DNA from: an uncultured Granulosicoccaceae bacterium
GTDB taxonomy: Bacteria > Pseudomonadota > Gammaproteobacteria > Granulosicoccales > Granulosicoccaceae
Direction of reading: 5' to 3'
NCBI GenBank assembly: GCA_937927895.1
Contig: CALGKA010000018.1
Coordinates: 94,590 to 158,589, forward strand
Length of the DNA stretch: 64,000 bases
The position numbers and the translations under genes were made by a program. Under the pieces are notes generated by a model. It saw only the letters and a program-made list of their open reading frames with translations, was not told where the DNA came from and made no database searches. Of this stretch, positions 25,142 to 34,817 are shown one piece after another; the stretch's first letter is position 1; every line of letters starts with the position of its first letter.

Positions 25142-26023
25142 TTAACTATGGGTTTTATCGCCAGTAACGGTTGCATCAATTTCTTCTTTTTCTAATCGAT
25201 TCCATAGATCTTCAATCCAACCTTTCATAACCAATGATTCTTCCCAGCGGTTGGACATTTCCATGCCGTCTGGTCCGGTCATCGCGTATTCAGGTGGTGC
25301 GAGTTCGGTTTGAAAAATAAGTGTGTCATCTGCCGCAGCGCGTTTTCTCCAGTGACGAAAACCCGCTTCCCACCAATCAAGAAATTGCACCACCCACTGT
25401 TGATGCTGCGGGAATTCCAGTTGTAACTGAATTTGTTGGGCTGAAGACACCCGCCCTTGAAAAGCATCAGCGCGACGTAAGATCTTGTCTATTAACTCAC
25501 TTTCTTCATCCCGTAGCGGCAAGCTAATTTCTCGGTCTACAACATAATGAGATAGATCGACGCTGAGTTTCATTTCTGGAACGGCTTCAAGCAGTTTGAC
25601 GGTATAGCCGAGATCATTGGTGACAGAGTTGCGATGGGTTTCAAACTCAATATTAACGTTTTCTTTTTCAGCTTCCTCCATCCAGTCTTGAACCATCAGT
25701 GTGGCCTCTTCGAGGCTGCTGGGGATCACTTGGGCGATAATATTCACTACTACCGCATTAAACTCGCGTGCCATCTCTAGCACCGGTAAGACATCTTCCA
25801 TGCTGGCGGGGAACGCATTGATCACGCAGCCAAGTTCGTGCTGCCTAAACAATGGCATGGTCGTATAGGCGGTCTCTCGGTCAGCAGCGCCCAGGTTGAT
25901 GGCAACGCCTGCGTAGCCTGCGTTCTTGACCATCGCGAAGTATTCTTCAGTGGTGCCCGTGTCGTGGCTGCCATGGCCCGGGTCCATAGCCCAAAGGGAT
26001 TGGTATACGTCAAGTCTGGGCAC
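25142..26023 (-). CDS. Sugar phosphate isomerase/epimerase family (TIM-barrel) protein
   Basis: A protein of 293 residues with the layout of xylose-isomerase-like TIM barrels. FAMVKNAGYAGVAINLG is an early strand-helix. VNIEFETHRNSVTNDLG carries the metal-ligand Glu, and MKLSVDLSHYVVDRE carries the Asp/His pair expected for the second metal site. The C-terminal part is Trp-rich (WVVQFLDWWEAGFRHWRKR). Such enzymes act on sugars or related hydroxy-acids; the substrate cannot be read from sequence. It is upstream of truC in a two-gene unit with no functional link that I can see. Confidence 0.8.
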   Translation of the reverse strand: MPRLDVYQSLWAMDPGHGSHDTGTTEEYFAMVKNAGYAGVAINLGAADRETAYTTMPLFRQHELGCVINAFPASMEDVLPVLEMAREFNAVVVNIIAQVIPSSLEEATLMVQDWMEEAEKENVNIEFETHRNSVTNDLGYTVKLLEAVPEMKLSVDLSHYVVDREISLPLRDEESELIDKILRRADAFQGRVSSAQQIQLQLEFPQHQQWVVQFLDWWEAGFRHWRKRAAADDTLIFQTELAPPEYAMTGPDGMEMSNRWEESLVMKGWIEDLWNRLEKEEIDATVTGDKTHS

Positions 26024-26431
26024 AAGCCCTCCTGCAATTTACGAGATAACAGCGAGTATGTACTAATGGCTGCGCTGATGCTAAGCGGAAGTTTAGTTTT
26101 ACCTTGATCTGAGCTATCTATTTAGCGTCTAAAGTTGTAGCAGTGAAACGAACCCGGGGCGGTAATTAGGCCTATGAAACACTGTTACATATTGTATACT
26201 CCGAGAAAGTTAGAGGGGTGCAAAAGCTAACTTTACAAAGGTTTACTGAACAGTACTGTGTTCATTTGTTGTCAGTGGCTAGAATTGGCGCGTGTGACAA
26301 TCCGGGGCGGTGCTTCTCGCTGCCTCAATCTATTATGCATCAGGGGGTTGGTGCTGAGTGTGTCAGTTGTCCCTCAAAAATTTACTAACTAAAACAAAAA
26401 CTTACACAATCTGAGCTAAAGGAAATAAGTT
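26024..26431. other. Intergenic region upstream of aqpZ
   Basis: No gene is supported. It holds a short perfect palindrome at 26250-26259 and a TATTAT at 26331-26336 that could be a -10 box, but without a recognisable -35. An AAAGGAAATAAG ribosome binding site precedes the aqpZ ATG. Confidence 0.5.
26250..26259. promoter_or_regulatory. Palindrome upstream of aqpZ, possible operator
   Basis: ACAGTACTGT is a perfect 10-base palindrome, flanked by GAAC and GTTC-like sequence (26248-26263). It lies about 170 bases before the aqpZ start. It does not match the LexA spacing. An osmotic or other regulator site is possible, but nothing identifies one. Confidence 0.25.
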
Positions 26432-27343
26432 ATGCACTTTCATAATAAGTATCTGGCCGAATTTTTCGGTACATTCTGGCTGGTGCTAGGGGGTTGCGGC
26501 TCTGCGATCTTCGCAGCAGTATTCGCAAAAGACCTGGGTATCAACATTGGTCTAGTAGGCGTGTCATTGGCATTCGGTCTAACTGTATTAACAATGGCCT
26601 ATGCTGTTGGTCACGTATCTGGTGGACACTTCAACCCAGCAGTTTCTATCGGCCTTTGGGTTGGCGGTCGTTTTGGTTTCGGTCACCTGATTCCTTACAT
26701 TCTTTTCCAAGTTGCTGGTGCAATCGCTGCTGCTTTCGTTCTACAGTGGTTTGTGACTGATGCCGGTGGTGCTGCCACTGATGCGAACGGCCTGAACGGT
26801 GGTGCAATCGCCACACTAGCCTCAAACGGCTACGCAGAAGCATCTCCAGGTGGTTTCAGCATGAACGCGGTAATCTTGATGGAAGTCATCATGACTGCAT
26901 TCTTCCTTATCATCATCATGGGTTCTACTGATGATCGCGCTCCGGCAGGTTTTGCTCCGATCGCAATTGGTCTTGGTCTTACACTAATCCACTTGATCTC
27001 TATTCCGGTTTCAAACACTTCTGTTAACCCGGCTCGAAGCACAGGTCCAGCATTGGTATCTAGTTTCTTCGGTGAAGGTGGTGAACTTCCATTGACTCAA
27101 CTTCCAGTATTCTGGGCAGCACCAATTGTTGGTGGTGTATTGGGTGCAATCATCTACCGTCTGATCGTTTCAGGCGCAGCACCTGCTGAAGATCCAACTC
27201 CAGCACGCGCTGAGTACCGTGAGCCTGAGTATCGTGGTCCAGCAGTTGAGCGTGACTATGCTGATCGTGGCGGTGAGTACCGTGGTCCTGATCGTGGTGA
27301 GTACCGTGACTACCGCGATGACTATCGTGATGAGCGTTACTAG
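26432..27343 (+). CDS. aqpZ: Aquaporin Z with charged C-terminal extension
   Basis: A water channel of the inner membrane. Both pore motifs are intact: N68-P-A in HFNPAVS and N199-P-A-R202 in SVNPARS, with R202 as the selectivity-filter Arg. Six membrane segments fill residues 5-245, as in E. coli AqpZ (231 residues). The remaining 50 residues or so are unusual. They form a soluble tail of imperfect repeats of [12 protein letters not shown] and DYRD type, made almost only of Arg, Tyr, Asp, Glu, Gly and Pro. The gene has a strong ribosome binding site and its own terminator, so it is monocistronic. Codon choice inside the core looks strongly biased, hinting at high expression. Confidence 0.95.
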   Translation: MHFHNKYLAEFFGTFWLVLGGCGSAIFAAVFAKDLGINIGLVGVSLAFGLTVLTMAYAVGHVSGGHFNPAVSIGLWVGGRFGFGHLIPYILFQVAGAIAAAFVLQWFVTDAGGAATDANGLNGGAIATLASNGYAEASPGGFSMNAVILMEVIMTAFFLIIIMGSTDDRAPAGFAPIAIGLGLTLIHLISIPVSNTSVNPARSTGPALVSSFFGEGGELPLTQLPVFWAAPIVGGVLGAIIYRLIVSGAAPAEDPTPARAEYREPEYRGPAVERDYADRGGEYRGPDRGEYRDYRDDYRDERY

Positions 27344-27372
27344 TCAGCTTAGCTGAATAAGTAACTATTAAG

Positions 27373-27405
27373 AACGTGGCGCAGCAATGCGCCACGTTTT
27401 TTTTT
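27373..27405 (+). terminator. Rho-independent terminator of aqpZ
   Basis: Perfect 11-bp stem AACGTGGCGCA (27373-27383) with TGCGCCACGTT (27388-27398), a GCAA tetraloop and a run of nine T residues. It is one of the clearest terminators in the window. Confidence 0.93.
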
Positions 27406-27535
27406 GGCCTGAAAAAACTGGCTTTTTACCAACCCAAAACGTTTATAGAGTAAATTGTGTAGCACAGTGGTTGATCAATGTGACAGCCAATACAGTGCGC
27501 CTACATCTACCGGCGTGCTAATAATGGATCAATGA

Positions 27536-29338
27536 ATGCGTAGCTACGCCCGTGAGGAAGAGCCTCACTCCAATCGTGATGATTTTGCCAACTTAAAAAG
27601 GCTGTCGCCGTATGTTTGGCGTTACAGCAAAAGAGTGGCGCTCGCGGTTGCCTGTCTGTTACTTGCCAAGCTTGCCACTGTTTGTATTCCGTTGGTGCTG
27701 AAAGGCATTATCGATAGCTTGGATGCTGCAGCCCTTACTGAGAATATAGTGCTTGTAGCGCCCATGGCGTTGCTTTTGGCCTATGGAGCGTTAAGGCTTG
27801 CAGGCGGCATATTCAACGAGCTTCGCGATATTCTGTTTGCGCGAGTGCGTTATAGCGCTATGCATCAAATGTCGGTGGATGTATTAGAGCATCTGCATCG
27901 CTTGTCTCTGAGGTTTCACTTAGAGAGAAATACGGGAGGGATTTCCAGAGATTTAGAACGAGGTACTCGCAGTCTGGCCTCTGTGTTGAACTTACTGGTG
28001 TTTAGTATTCTGCCAACTTTTGCAGAGTTTATACTGGTTGCAGCCATACTGCTGGCGCGCTACGACTGGGAGCTGATGGCAGTCATAATAATTACCGTCG
28101 CGGTTTATGTGATCTTCACACTACTTATCAGTAAATGGCGCATGGGCTTTCGCCATGCCATGAATAAGTACGATAGTGCCGCTAATGGCCGGGCGGTTGA
28201 TAGTTTATTGAACTATGAAACAGTCAAATATTTTAATAATGAAGAAATGGAACGCGACTACTACCATGCGAAATTAGATGAGTGGCGTGAGGCCGGGTTA
28301 AAAACGCAAATCAGTTTGTCGGCGCTTAATTTTGGTCAGGGTGCGATTGTGACCACTGGCGTTACTGTGATTATGATTTTATCGGCTAAAGAAGTTGCAG
28401 CCGGAAATATCACTATTGGAGATTTGGTGTTAATCAATGCTCTGATGCTGCAATTGTTTATTCCGTTGAGTATTCTAGGTTCAGTGTATAGACAACTTCA
28501 GTATTCACTGGCTGATATGGATCTAGTAATTAAGTTGCTAGACAAGCCCCCTGAGATAATAGATGTTGAAAATGCACCACCGCTAGAGCTTAAAAAGGGG
28601 AAAGTGCGTTTTCGCAATGTAAGTTTTCACTACAACGACAACAGAAAAATACTTGAACAGGTAGATTTTGAAATACCGGCTGGACAAAAACTGGCGGTGG
28701 TTGGACCGTCGGGTTCCGGTAAATCTACTTTGGTGCGGCTGTTGTTTCGCTTCTATGAAGTGACAGATGGCAGTATCGAAATTGATGATCAATCTATTGC
28801 TGAATGTACTCAGCAAAGCTTGCGCCGCATGATTGGGATCGTGCCGCAAGATACCGTGTTGTTTAACGATACCATTCGATATAACATCGCCTACGCAAAA
28901 ACTGATGCTACCGATGAAGAAGTAATAGATGCCGCGCACAGTGCTGATTTAAGTGAGCTACTATCACGCTTGCCTGAAGGCCTCGATACCGTAGTGGGTG
29001 AGCGTGGTTTAAAACTTTCAGGTGGTGAAAAACAACGTCTTGCTATCTCGAGAGTCATTTTAAAAGCACCGGGTATTATTGTTTTTGATGAAGCGACATC
29101 AAGCCTTGATAGTCAGTCAGAACGCGCGATACTAGGGGCGCTTAATAAGGCCAGTAGTAATGCTACTTCAATGGTGATAGCGCATCGGTTGTCAACTGTG
29201 GTTGATGCAGACAATATCGTTGTGATGGACGATGGCAAAATCGTGGAGTCTGGCAACCATGCTGAGTTACTGAAAAAGCAGGGTCTGTATCATCGGCTTT
29301 GGGAGATGCAGCAAAGCGATGAACAAGATCTAGGCTAA
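27536..29338 (+). CDS. Atm1-type ABC exporter (fused permease and ATPase)
   Basis: A half-transporter of 600 residues that should form a homodimer in the inner membrane. Residues about 25-330 are the six-helix permease, with YETVKYFNNEE, a motif of the Atm1/ABCB7/HMT1 subfamily. The ATPase has Walker A GPSGSGKST at 390-398, the signature LSGGEKQR at 494-501, Walker B with D518 and E519, and the H-loop in VIAHRLST. Atm1-type exporters move glutathione-linked sulfur or metal compounds out of the cytoplasm and often help with metal tolerance. ATG 27536 has only a weak ribosome binding site. It appears monocistronic between aqpZ and the DUF1501 gene. Confidence 0.92.
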   Translation: MRSYAREEEPHSNRDDFANLKRLSPYVWRYSKRVALAVACLLLAKLATVCIPLVLKGIIDSLDAAALTENIVLVAPMALLLAYGALRLAGGIFNELRDILFARVRYSAMHQMSVDVLEHLHRLSLRFHLERNTGGISRDLERGTRSLASVLNLLVFSILPTFAEFILVAAILLARYDWELMAVIIITVAVYVIFTLLISKWRMGFRHAMNKYDSAANGRAVDSLLNYETVKYFNNEEMERDYYHAKLDEWREAGLKTQISLSALNFGQGAIVTTGVTVIMILSAKEVAAGNITIGDLVLINALMLQLFIPLSILGSVYRQLQYSLADMDLVIKLLDKPPEIIDVENAPPLELKKGKVRFRNVSFHYNDNRKILEQVDFEIPAGQKLAVVGPSGSGKSTLVRLLFRFYEVTDGSIEIDDQSIAECTQQSLRRMIGIVPQDTVLFNDTIRYNIAYAKTDATDEEVIDAAHSADLSELLSRLPEGLDTVVGERGLKLSGGEKQRLAISRVILKAPGIIVFDEATSSLDSQSERAILGALNKASSNATSMVIAHRLSTVVDADNIVVMDDGKIVESGNHAELLKKQGLYHRLWEMQQSDEQDLG

Positions 29339-29384
29339 GCGATGATCACAAGCTACGCTATTTCAATGTTTGGTGTTAAGCCTT

Positions 29385-30743
29385 TCAGGAATTTAGAAAG
29401 CCTAGATCTCTGGTATCAAAGTTTGCGAGCGTAGGCAGAAGTTGGTCAATCTCAGAGGGTGCTAACCCTAGCCAGTTAAGCATGGTGGCGGCGTACTGGC
29501 TGACAGCCGTTGTGGGTACGATACGACCGTTTCTTGAATCGTCAGGGCCGTCTACCAGGATTCTTGGAATAGCGCCGTAGATATCACCGCCGGCAACAGG
29601 ATTTCCCATCACAATATGGTGATTGCCCCAGCCGTGATCCGTGCCATCACCGTTGCTGGTGACGGAGCGCCCGAAGTCTGACGTAGTAAAACTCACTACG
29701 TTTTCTTGATGGCCTATCTCAATCAATGCGTTATTAAAAAACTCTAGCGCTGCAGCTATCTGTGAAAACAATACAGGTTGTTTACTTAGTTGGTAGTCGT
29801 GGGTATCAAAGCCACCGAGCTCAACATAAAATAATTGTCGATTAAGGCGAAACTCATCTTTAATTGAAATAAGTTTTGCCACCATTGCCAATTGCGCGGC
29901 CAGTGGGTTATCAACTGGTACTTGGGTTTGCAACTCTCCGCGTTTGCTAAGTGCTGCACCCACATTGGTAGACAATACCAACGCTCTGGATTGCAACTCG
30001 GCGTAAGATTTCTCAAACATATTATTGTATTGAGCGTGTAACAGTTGAATAAAAGCTTCGCGGCGTGGCATTTGCCAATTTGCCTGGTAATCATCCATAC
30101 CCGCATAACTTCTGACACCATCACTATCGATGTTAAAAGCGGCGTGCTCACCACCGGTTTGCCAATCGTTGCTGCCACTTAAGCTGATGGCTGCAAGGTT
30201 TGGGTTAATTTGGCCTTTAGCAATAATGTTTGCAGCACTTGCGCCCCAACCGGCATCTGAATGATGATAATGATTTAGTTTTTGCCATTGGCGGGTTTGA
30301 TCATTGTGAGAAAAAAGCTGTTCCGGTAGGCGGATGGATTTATTGCGAACATCTTCTGCTGTACCCGGCTCAAGTAAAGTGCCGACATTAGATTGAAACG
30401 CTATCTGACCACTTTGAAACAGAGGCTTAAGTGCCGCCATATAAGGGTTAAGCCCGACCGCTGTAGTATTGGCGGTAGCAGGGTTAAGTGGCAATAAGTC
30501 ATTGGCGGCAACAGCTAAATGCCCGCGTCCCCGGGCGTACTCTGTATAAGCTGCTCCGGCTGCTGGTGCAATCATGTTGAATCCATCGTTGCCACCGTTT
30601 AGGTGTATGCATACCAGCGCTCGATAGTCTGAACCTGTTGCTTGTGCATGAGCCACATTAGTGACCGAACCACCTGCGAGCCCGGCACCTAATATGGTGC
30701 GACAGCCCAGTTCTAAAAATCTTCTGCGAGTATATTGATTCAT
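29385..30743 (-). CDS. DUF1501 family secreted protein with twin-arginine signal
   Basis: A protein of 452 residues from ATG 30743; the frame is open further upstream into the neighbouring gene but lacks family sequence. The N-terminus MNQYTRRRFLELGCRTILG is a twin-arginine (Tat) signal with R6-R8. The start of the mature part, ALVCIHLNGGNDGFNMI, is the hallmark of DUF1501 proteins. A later SFTTSDFGRSVTSNGDGTDHGWGNH block carries the conserved Asp/His cluster. DUF1501 proteins share an alkaline-phosphatase/sulfatase-like fold and are exported folded, possibly with a metal. The start is 10 bases after the stop of the DUF1800 gene, which forms its usual partner. Confidence 0.9.
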   Translation of the reverse strand: MNQYTRRRFLELGCRTILGAGLAGGSVTNVAHAQATGSDYRALVCIHLNGGNDGFNMIAPAAGAAYTEYARGRGHLAVAANDLLPLNPATANTTAVGLNPYMAALKPLFQSGQIAFQSNVGTLLEPGTAEDVRNKSIRLPEQLFSHNDQTRQWQKLNHYHHSDAGWGASAANIIAKGQINPNLAAISLSGSNDWQTGGEHAAFNIDSDGVRSYAGMDDYQANWQMPRREAFIQLLHAQYNNMFEKSYAELQSRALVLSTNVGAALSKRGELQTQVPVDNPLAAQLAMVAKLISIKDEFRLNRQLFYVELGGFDTHDYQLSKQPVLFSQIAAALEFFNNALIEIGHQENVVSFTTSDFGRSVTSNGDGTDHGWGNHHIVMGNPVAGGDIYGAIPRILVDGPDDSRNGRIVPTTAVSQYAATMLNWLGLAPSEIDQLLPTLANFDTRDLGFLNS

Positions 30744-30753
30744 AGTATTTGGC

Positions 30754-32469
30754 TTATTTTTGTACAGCGGCTTCGGGGGAGGATACAAACAGAAAAAGTA
30801 GATCTGCCGCGCGCACCTCTGATGAAGCGTTCTTGCGTGTATCCAGTAGTAAGTTAGCTTGCTCGCGCAGTGCGTCACTAACGGGCTTGGCCAGTACAAG
30901 TTTGCTAAGCATTTCTAATTGTGCTTCACGGTTGTTATCGAGCAGCATCAAGTTGTTAATGTTTATGGGTGCTAGCCTGCCCTCTGATGTTGATACCGTA
31001 TTGTTCCAAATAGTATGAGCAAGTATGGCGCTAGTGATATTGATAATGCTGCTCTCATTGTGTATCTGGAACTCAGGAGATACTAAATTCATGTCTCGTA
31101 TGTCACCGGCTTGACTGTAAAATGGTGAGAAAAAATTAAACACTGAAGGTGACTGCAAAGGCGCTTGTCCGATTCGACCTTTCAGCCAGCCGTATTCAAA
31201 CTCGGGGTTGGCTGGGTTGCCATTAAATGCACGCCACAAAGAAACTAACCGCACCACTGGTTCGCGAAGCTTGCCATAGGTTTGCGGGTCATCAATATGG
31301 CCAGTCATTGCTTCTTCATCAAGCAGGGCTGCAGTGACTACTGCTGCAATGCTTCCGCGTACGCCATTGCCATCATTGTTAAAGGCATTAGCAACACGCT
31401 TGACATACTCAGGTGAGGGATTACTTGTGATCAGTTGCCTGATGATATGTTTTGCGAAAAAGGGAGCAACATTCGGATGATTAAATATATTGTCCAGCGC
31501 ATCGCTTAAGTCTTGTTCGGCAGTTTGATTGGCGGGCAAGACAATGCCGTTTAGCAGTGTTTTTTCACCTGTATCATGGTGCTCTTGATAGGCCGCCATG
31601 GGTGTATACCAATCTTTGTTCTTGGGATAATTCCAATTATCGACCTGGTTGAAGTTCCAGCCAGTGAAAACATGTGCGAAGGCTTCTACAACCTGTTGAT
31701 CATAAGTTGGTACAGGTATGCCGTTATTGTCTGTTAGTACGGTACCGCCCATGTCCATTTGCACAAGCCCTATGGAAAATAATTGCAGCAGTTCACGAGC
31801 ATAATTTTCATCAGGTCGGATACCGCTTTCGGGATCGGGCTTTTGATTTCCCTTCATGCTCAAGTAGTCACCCATGATCGGGCTAAGGGTGACAAGCTCC
31901 ATTAGCTCACGAAAGTTTCCAAAGCTATTGGCAATTAAAATATCGTAGTAGTTAGCAAGGGCCGCTTGCTCATCGCCAAGGCCACTTTGGTCTGAAACTA
32001 CAAAAAACTGGGATAACGCATAGGCGACTCTTTGCCTCAGTTGATCATCTGCATTCGTTGCGGTTATTAGCCAGCTGTTAACATGCTCTGCGTGTCTGGG
32101 TGGGTTACGTTTGCGAGTTTGAGGCAGCGTGAAAGTTGCCGGCTTTTGCATTTCTTCAACAAGCCATCTCGCATAACCAACATCGCGCAGGTGGGCAATG
32201 CTTTCCTTTGTAGGGCCAAAGCTTGCGCGGTGCAAAAATCTAGCGGCAGCGTAGTCATCTTCAAGTCGCTCGGGCAATGCCGCGCCAAGAGCCGGCACGC
32301 CCGTTGTGTCTGTTTTATAAGTACTGCTAACACTTCCGGTTTCTATGCCGTTTTCGTCGTAGAGGTTGTCTCCACCGCCGCAGCTGGCTATCAACAGGCC
32401 GAAAGCAACGATTAACGCGGTGGTTGTAACTCGACGGGTCCATCTATTGAAATGAGAGGTAGTTGGCAT
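30754..32469 (-). CDS. DUF1800 family lipoprotein
   Basis: A protein of 571 residues from ATG 32469. An N-terminal signal ends in the lipobox LIASC with C30, followed by GGGDN, so it should be a lipoprotein. The family core begins DDYAAARFLHRASFGPT and continues with QRVAYALSQFFVVSDQ, MGDYLSMKGNQKPDPESGIRPDENYARELLQLFSIGL and TGWNF, all DUF1800 hallmarks. DUF1800/DUF1501 pairs are widespread in Planctomycetes and Proteobacteria and their function is not established. Upstream of the ATG the open frame runs to 32541 but without family similarity. The recQ gene is divergent. Confidence 0.9.
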   Translation of the reverse strand: MPTTSHFNRWTRRVTTTALIVAFGLLIASCGGGDNLYDENGIETGSVSSTYKTDTTGVPALGAALPERLEDDYAAARFLHRASFGPTKESIAHLRDVGYARWLVEEMQKPATFTLPQTRKRNPPRHAEHVNSWLITATNADDQLRQRVAYALSQFFVVSDQSGLGDEQAALANYYDILIANSFGNFRELMELVTLSPIMGDYLSMKGNQKPDPESGIRPDENYARELLQLFSIGLVQMDMGGTVLTDNNGIPVPTYDQQVVEAFAHVFTGWNFNQVDNWNYPKNKDWYTPMAAYQEHHDTGEKTLLNGIVLPANQTAEQDLSDALDNIFNHPNVAPFFAKHIIRQLITSNPSPEYVKRVANAFNNDGNGVRGSIAAVVTAALLDEEAMTGHIDDPQTYGKLREPVVRLVSLWRAFNGNPANPEFEYGWLKGRIGQAPLQSPSVFNFFSPFYSQAGDIRDMNLVSPEFQIHNESSIINITSAILAHTIWNNTVSTSEGRLAPININNLMLLDNNREAQLEMLSKLVLAKPVSDALREQANLLLDTRKNASSEVRAADLLFLFVSSPEAAVQK

Positions 32470-32620
32470 TTTCCAGTACCGCAAAGGGGTGTTAGACCCC
32501 GTGCATTTATTTGGTTTTTTTCGTCGGCCTGCGAGATACAATAGGCAATCTCACCCGAATGTCCGGCTATTACGTTATAGCGGGAGTGAGCCTCTAATAC
32601 TTTAAGCAGGATGTATCGCT

Positions 32621-34756
32621 TTGCCATCTCAGATCCCAGCCCTTGAATGCCTCCAGAACCTGTTTGGCTATGAGCAATTCCGCGGTCAGCAGCAATCGAT
32701 TATCGAACGTGCCATTGATGGGCATGATTCCTTAGTATTAATGCCAACCGGTGGAGGTAAGTCTCTTTGTTTTCAAATACCGGCCATTCTGCGCGATGGT
32801 GTCGGGGTGGTGGTGTCGCCGCTTATTGCCCTGATGCAAGACCAAGTGCAACAGCTAAAGCAAAATGGAGTAAGGGCGGCGTATATAAATTCGAGTCAGC
32901 CTTCAGCAGAACAGCGGCAAGTAGAGGCGCAAGCTATCAACGGTGAACTTGATTTACTTTATATGGCGCCAGAGCGCTTGGTCGGCGCCTCTGGTCAGCA
33001 TTTGCTCTCGCAGTTAAATATTGCCCTTTTTGCTATAGATGAGGCTCACTGTGTGTCTCAGTGGGGTCATGACTTCCGTCCTGAATACACGCAACTAGGG
33101 TCGCTGGCAGAGCAGTACCCAGGTGTACCTCGGCTCGCACTGACCGCCACCGCTGATGAAAATACTCGCGATGATATTCGCAAGCATTTACACCTTGCAG
33201 ATGCAAAACTATTTATCAGTAGTTTTGATCGCCCCAATATTCAATACCGAATTGAGGGAAAAAATACGCCGCGCTCTCAGCTGCTGCAATTTATAAAATC
33301 CGAATACCCGAAAGTGTCTGGTATTGTTTATTGTTTATCGCGCAAACGAACAGAAGAGACGGCGGCGTATTTAAGAACGCAAGATATTAATGCACTGTGT
33401 TATCACGCTGGGTTAGATAGCTCGGTTCGAGCTGATCACATGAATCGCTTTATTACTGAAGAGGCAGTGGTGATGGTTGCCACTATTGCATTTGGTATGG
33501 GTATAGATAAACCCGATGTGCGCTTTGTAGCCCACCTTGATATGCCCAAAAGTATTGAGTCTTACTACCAGGAGACCGGCCGTGCAGGGCGTGATGGACT
33601 GCCGTCAACAGCATGGATGGTCTACGGCCTGCAAGATATTATTTCGCTGCAGCAAATGCTGGGTAGTTCAGAGGCCAGTCAAGATGTCATTCAAGTGGAG
33701 CGCCATAAACTCACCGCCATGCTTGGTCTTTGTGAGGCTACTGAATGCCGACGCAAAACCTTATTGCGCTACTTTGGCGAAAGTCTGGGTGAGCCTTGTG
33801 GCAACTGCGACACCTGCTTGAATCCAGTTAATACATGGGATGCCACAGAGGCTGCTCGCATGGCGTTGTCGACTGTGTTCCGCACCGGGCAGCGGTTTGG
33901 TACTTCTTATCTGATTGATGTGCTACTAGGTAAGAAAGATGACAGAATTACCCGTCTTAAGCATGATCAGTTATCTGTCTACGGGATTGGCACTGCACAC
34001 ACTGACAATACGTGGCGCAGTGTTTTTAGACAGCTAATAGCCAGATCTTTACTGACAACAGACATGGATAGTCGGGGTGGTTTAAAACTTACCGCCACTG
34101 CCAGGCCGGTGCTAAAAGGCGAAGAGCAATTATCGTTTAGAGTTGAAGATAAACCTGCTAAACGTAAAAAAGCACGTAGTGCTGGTAAAACAGTATCGCC
34201 TGAAAATTCGGATCTGTGGGAGAGCCTGCGGGCTCGACGTGCCGAGATAGCAAAAGAGCAAGGTGTTCCTGCGTACGTGATATTTCACGATGCTACATTA
34301 ATGGAAATGGTAGAAAACAAGCCACGCACGTTAAGTGCAATGGCCGCTATTTCAGGTGTTGGTGATGCCAAGCTTACTAAGTATGGAAAACCATTTCTTG
34401 AGGTGATCAACAATCAGGAAACCGAGGTAGATCCTGAGGAAATAAAACAAAAGCTACGTCTTGAGTTAGATCGCGGTACTGATATTACCGCTTTAGCTGT
34501 CGGCTGCCAGTTAGAGCAATCCATAGTTGATACGAGCTTGATTGCTTTGGCGCGCGAAGGAGAGTTGGGCCTTGACAGAATCACAGCAGCTCTTCCTGAA
34601 GAGCAACGCGAGGAACTTGAAGCAGAGATTCTATTTGCGATCGATACAGGTGAAAAATCACTAAAGCCGGTGCATGGAAGGCTTAAAGCAAAATATTCGA
34701 TGGGCTTTTTGCGGCTGTTGCAAACTGCAATTAAAGCAGAAGTAGGGCTAGACTAG
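32621..34756 (+). CDS. recQ: ATP-dependent DNA helicase RecQ
   Basis: A 3'-5' DNA helicase for recombination and repair. Walker A is PTGGGKS at residues 42-48, DEAH is 140-143, and [13 protein letters not shown] is motif VI. The zinc site uses C376, C393, C396 and C399. A winged-helix RQC domain and an HRDC domain (about residues 525-595) follow. A C-terminal helix-turn-helix region (about 610-711) makes it longer than E. coli RecQ. The start codon is TTG 32621 with GCAGGA 9-10 bases before. An out-of-frame ATG at 32611 opens an 11-codon frame that overlaps this start. It is divergent from the DUF1800 gene and convergent with the ComEA-like gene. Confidence 0.95.
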   Translation: MPSQIPALECLQNLFGYEQFRGQQQSIIERAIDGHDSLVLMPTGGGKSLCFQIPAILRDGVGVVVSPLIALMQDQVQQLKQNGVRAAYINSSQPSAEQRQVEAQAINGELDLLYMAPERLVGASGQHLLSQLNIALFAIDEAHCVSQWGHDFRPEYTQLGSLAEQYPGVPRLALTATADENTRDDIRKHLHLADAKLFISSFDRPNIQYRIEGKNTPRSQLLQFIKSEYPKVSGIVYCLSRKRTEETAAYLRTQDINALCYHAGLDSSVRADHMNRFITEEAVVMVATIAFGMGIDKPDVRFVAHLDMPKSIESYYQETGRAGRDGLPSTAWMVYGLQDIISLQQMLGSSEASQDVIQVERHKLTAMLGLCEATECRRKTLLRYFGESLGEPCGNCDTCLNPVNTWDATEAARMALSTVFRTGQRFGTSYLIDVLLGKKDDRITRLKHDQLSVYGIGTAHTDNTWRSVFRQLIARSLLTTDMDSRGGLKLTATARPVLKGEEQLSFRVEDKPAKRKKARSAGKTVSPENSDLWESLRARRAEIAKEQGVPAYVIFHDATLMEMVENKPRTLSAMAAISGVGDAKLTKYGKPFLEVINNQETEVDPEEIKQKLRLELDRGTDITALAVGCQLEQSIVDTSLIALAREGELGLDRITAALPEEQREELEAEILFAIDTGEKSLKPVHGRLKAKYSMGFLRLLQTAIKAEVGLD

Positions 34757-34777
34757 CTTATTTATTTGCCAGATAAA

Positions 34778-34803
34778 TGACTGTGGGTGTCTGCCCACAG
34801 TCA
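34778..34803. terminator. Probable shared terminator between recQ and the ComEA-like gene
   Basis: TGACTGTGGG (34778-34787) pairs perfectly with CCCACAGTCA (34794-34803), loop of six bases. On the minus strand it is followed by TTTATC and lies 15 bases past the ComEA-like stop. The T run is weak in both directions. Confidence 0.6.
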
Positions 34804-34817
34804 AGTTAAGTGAAATA

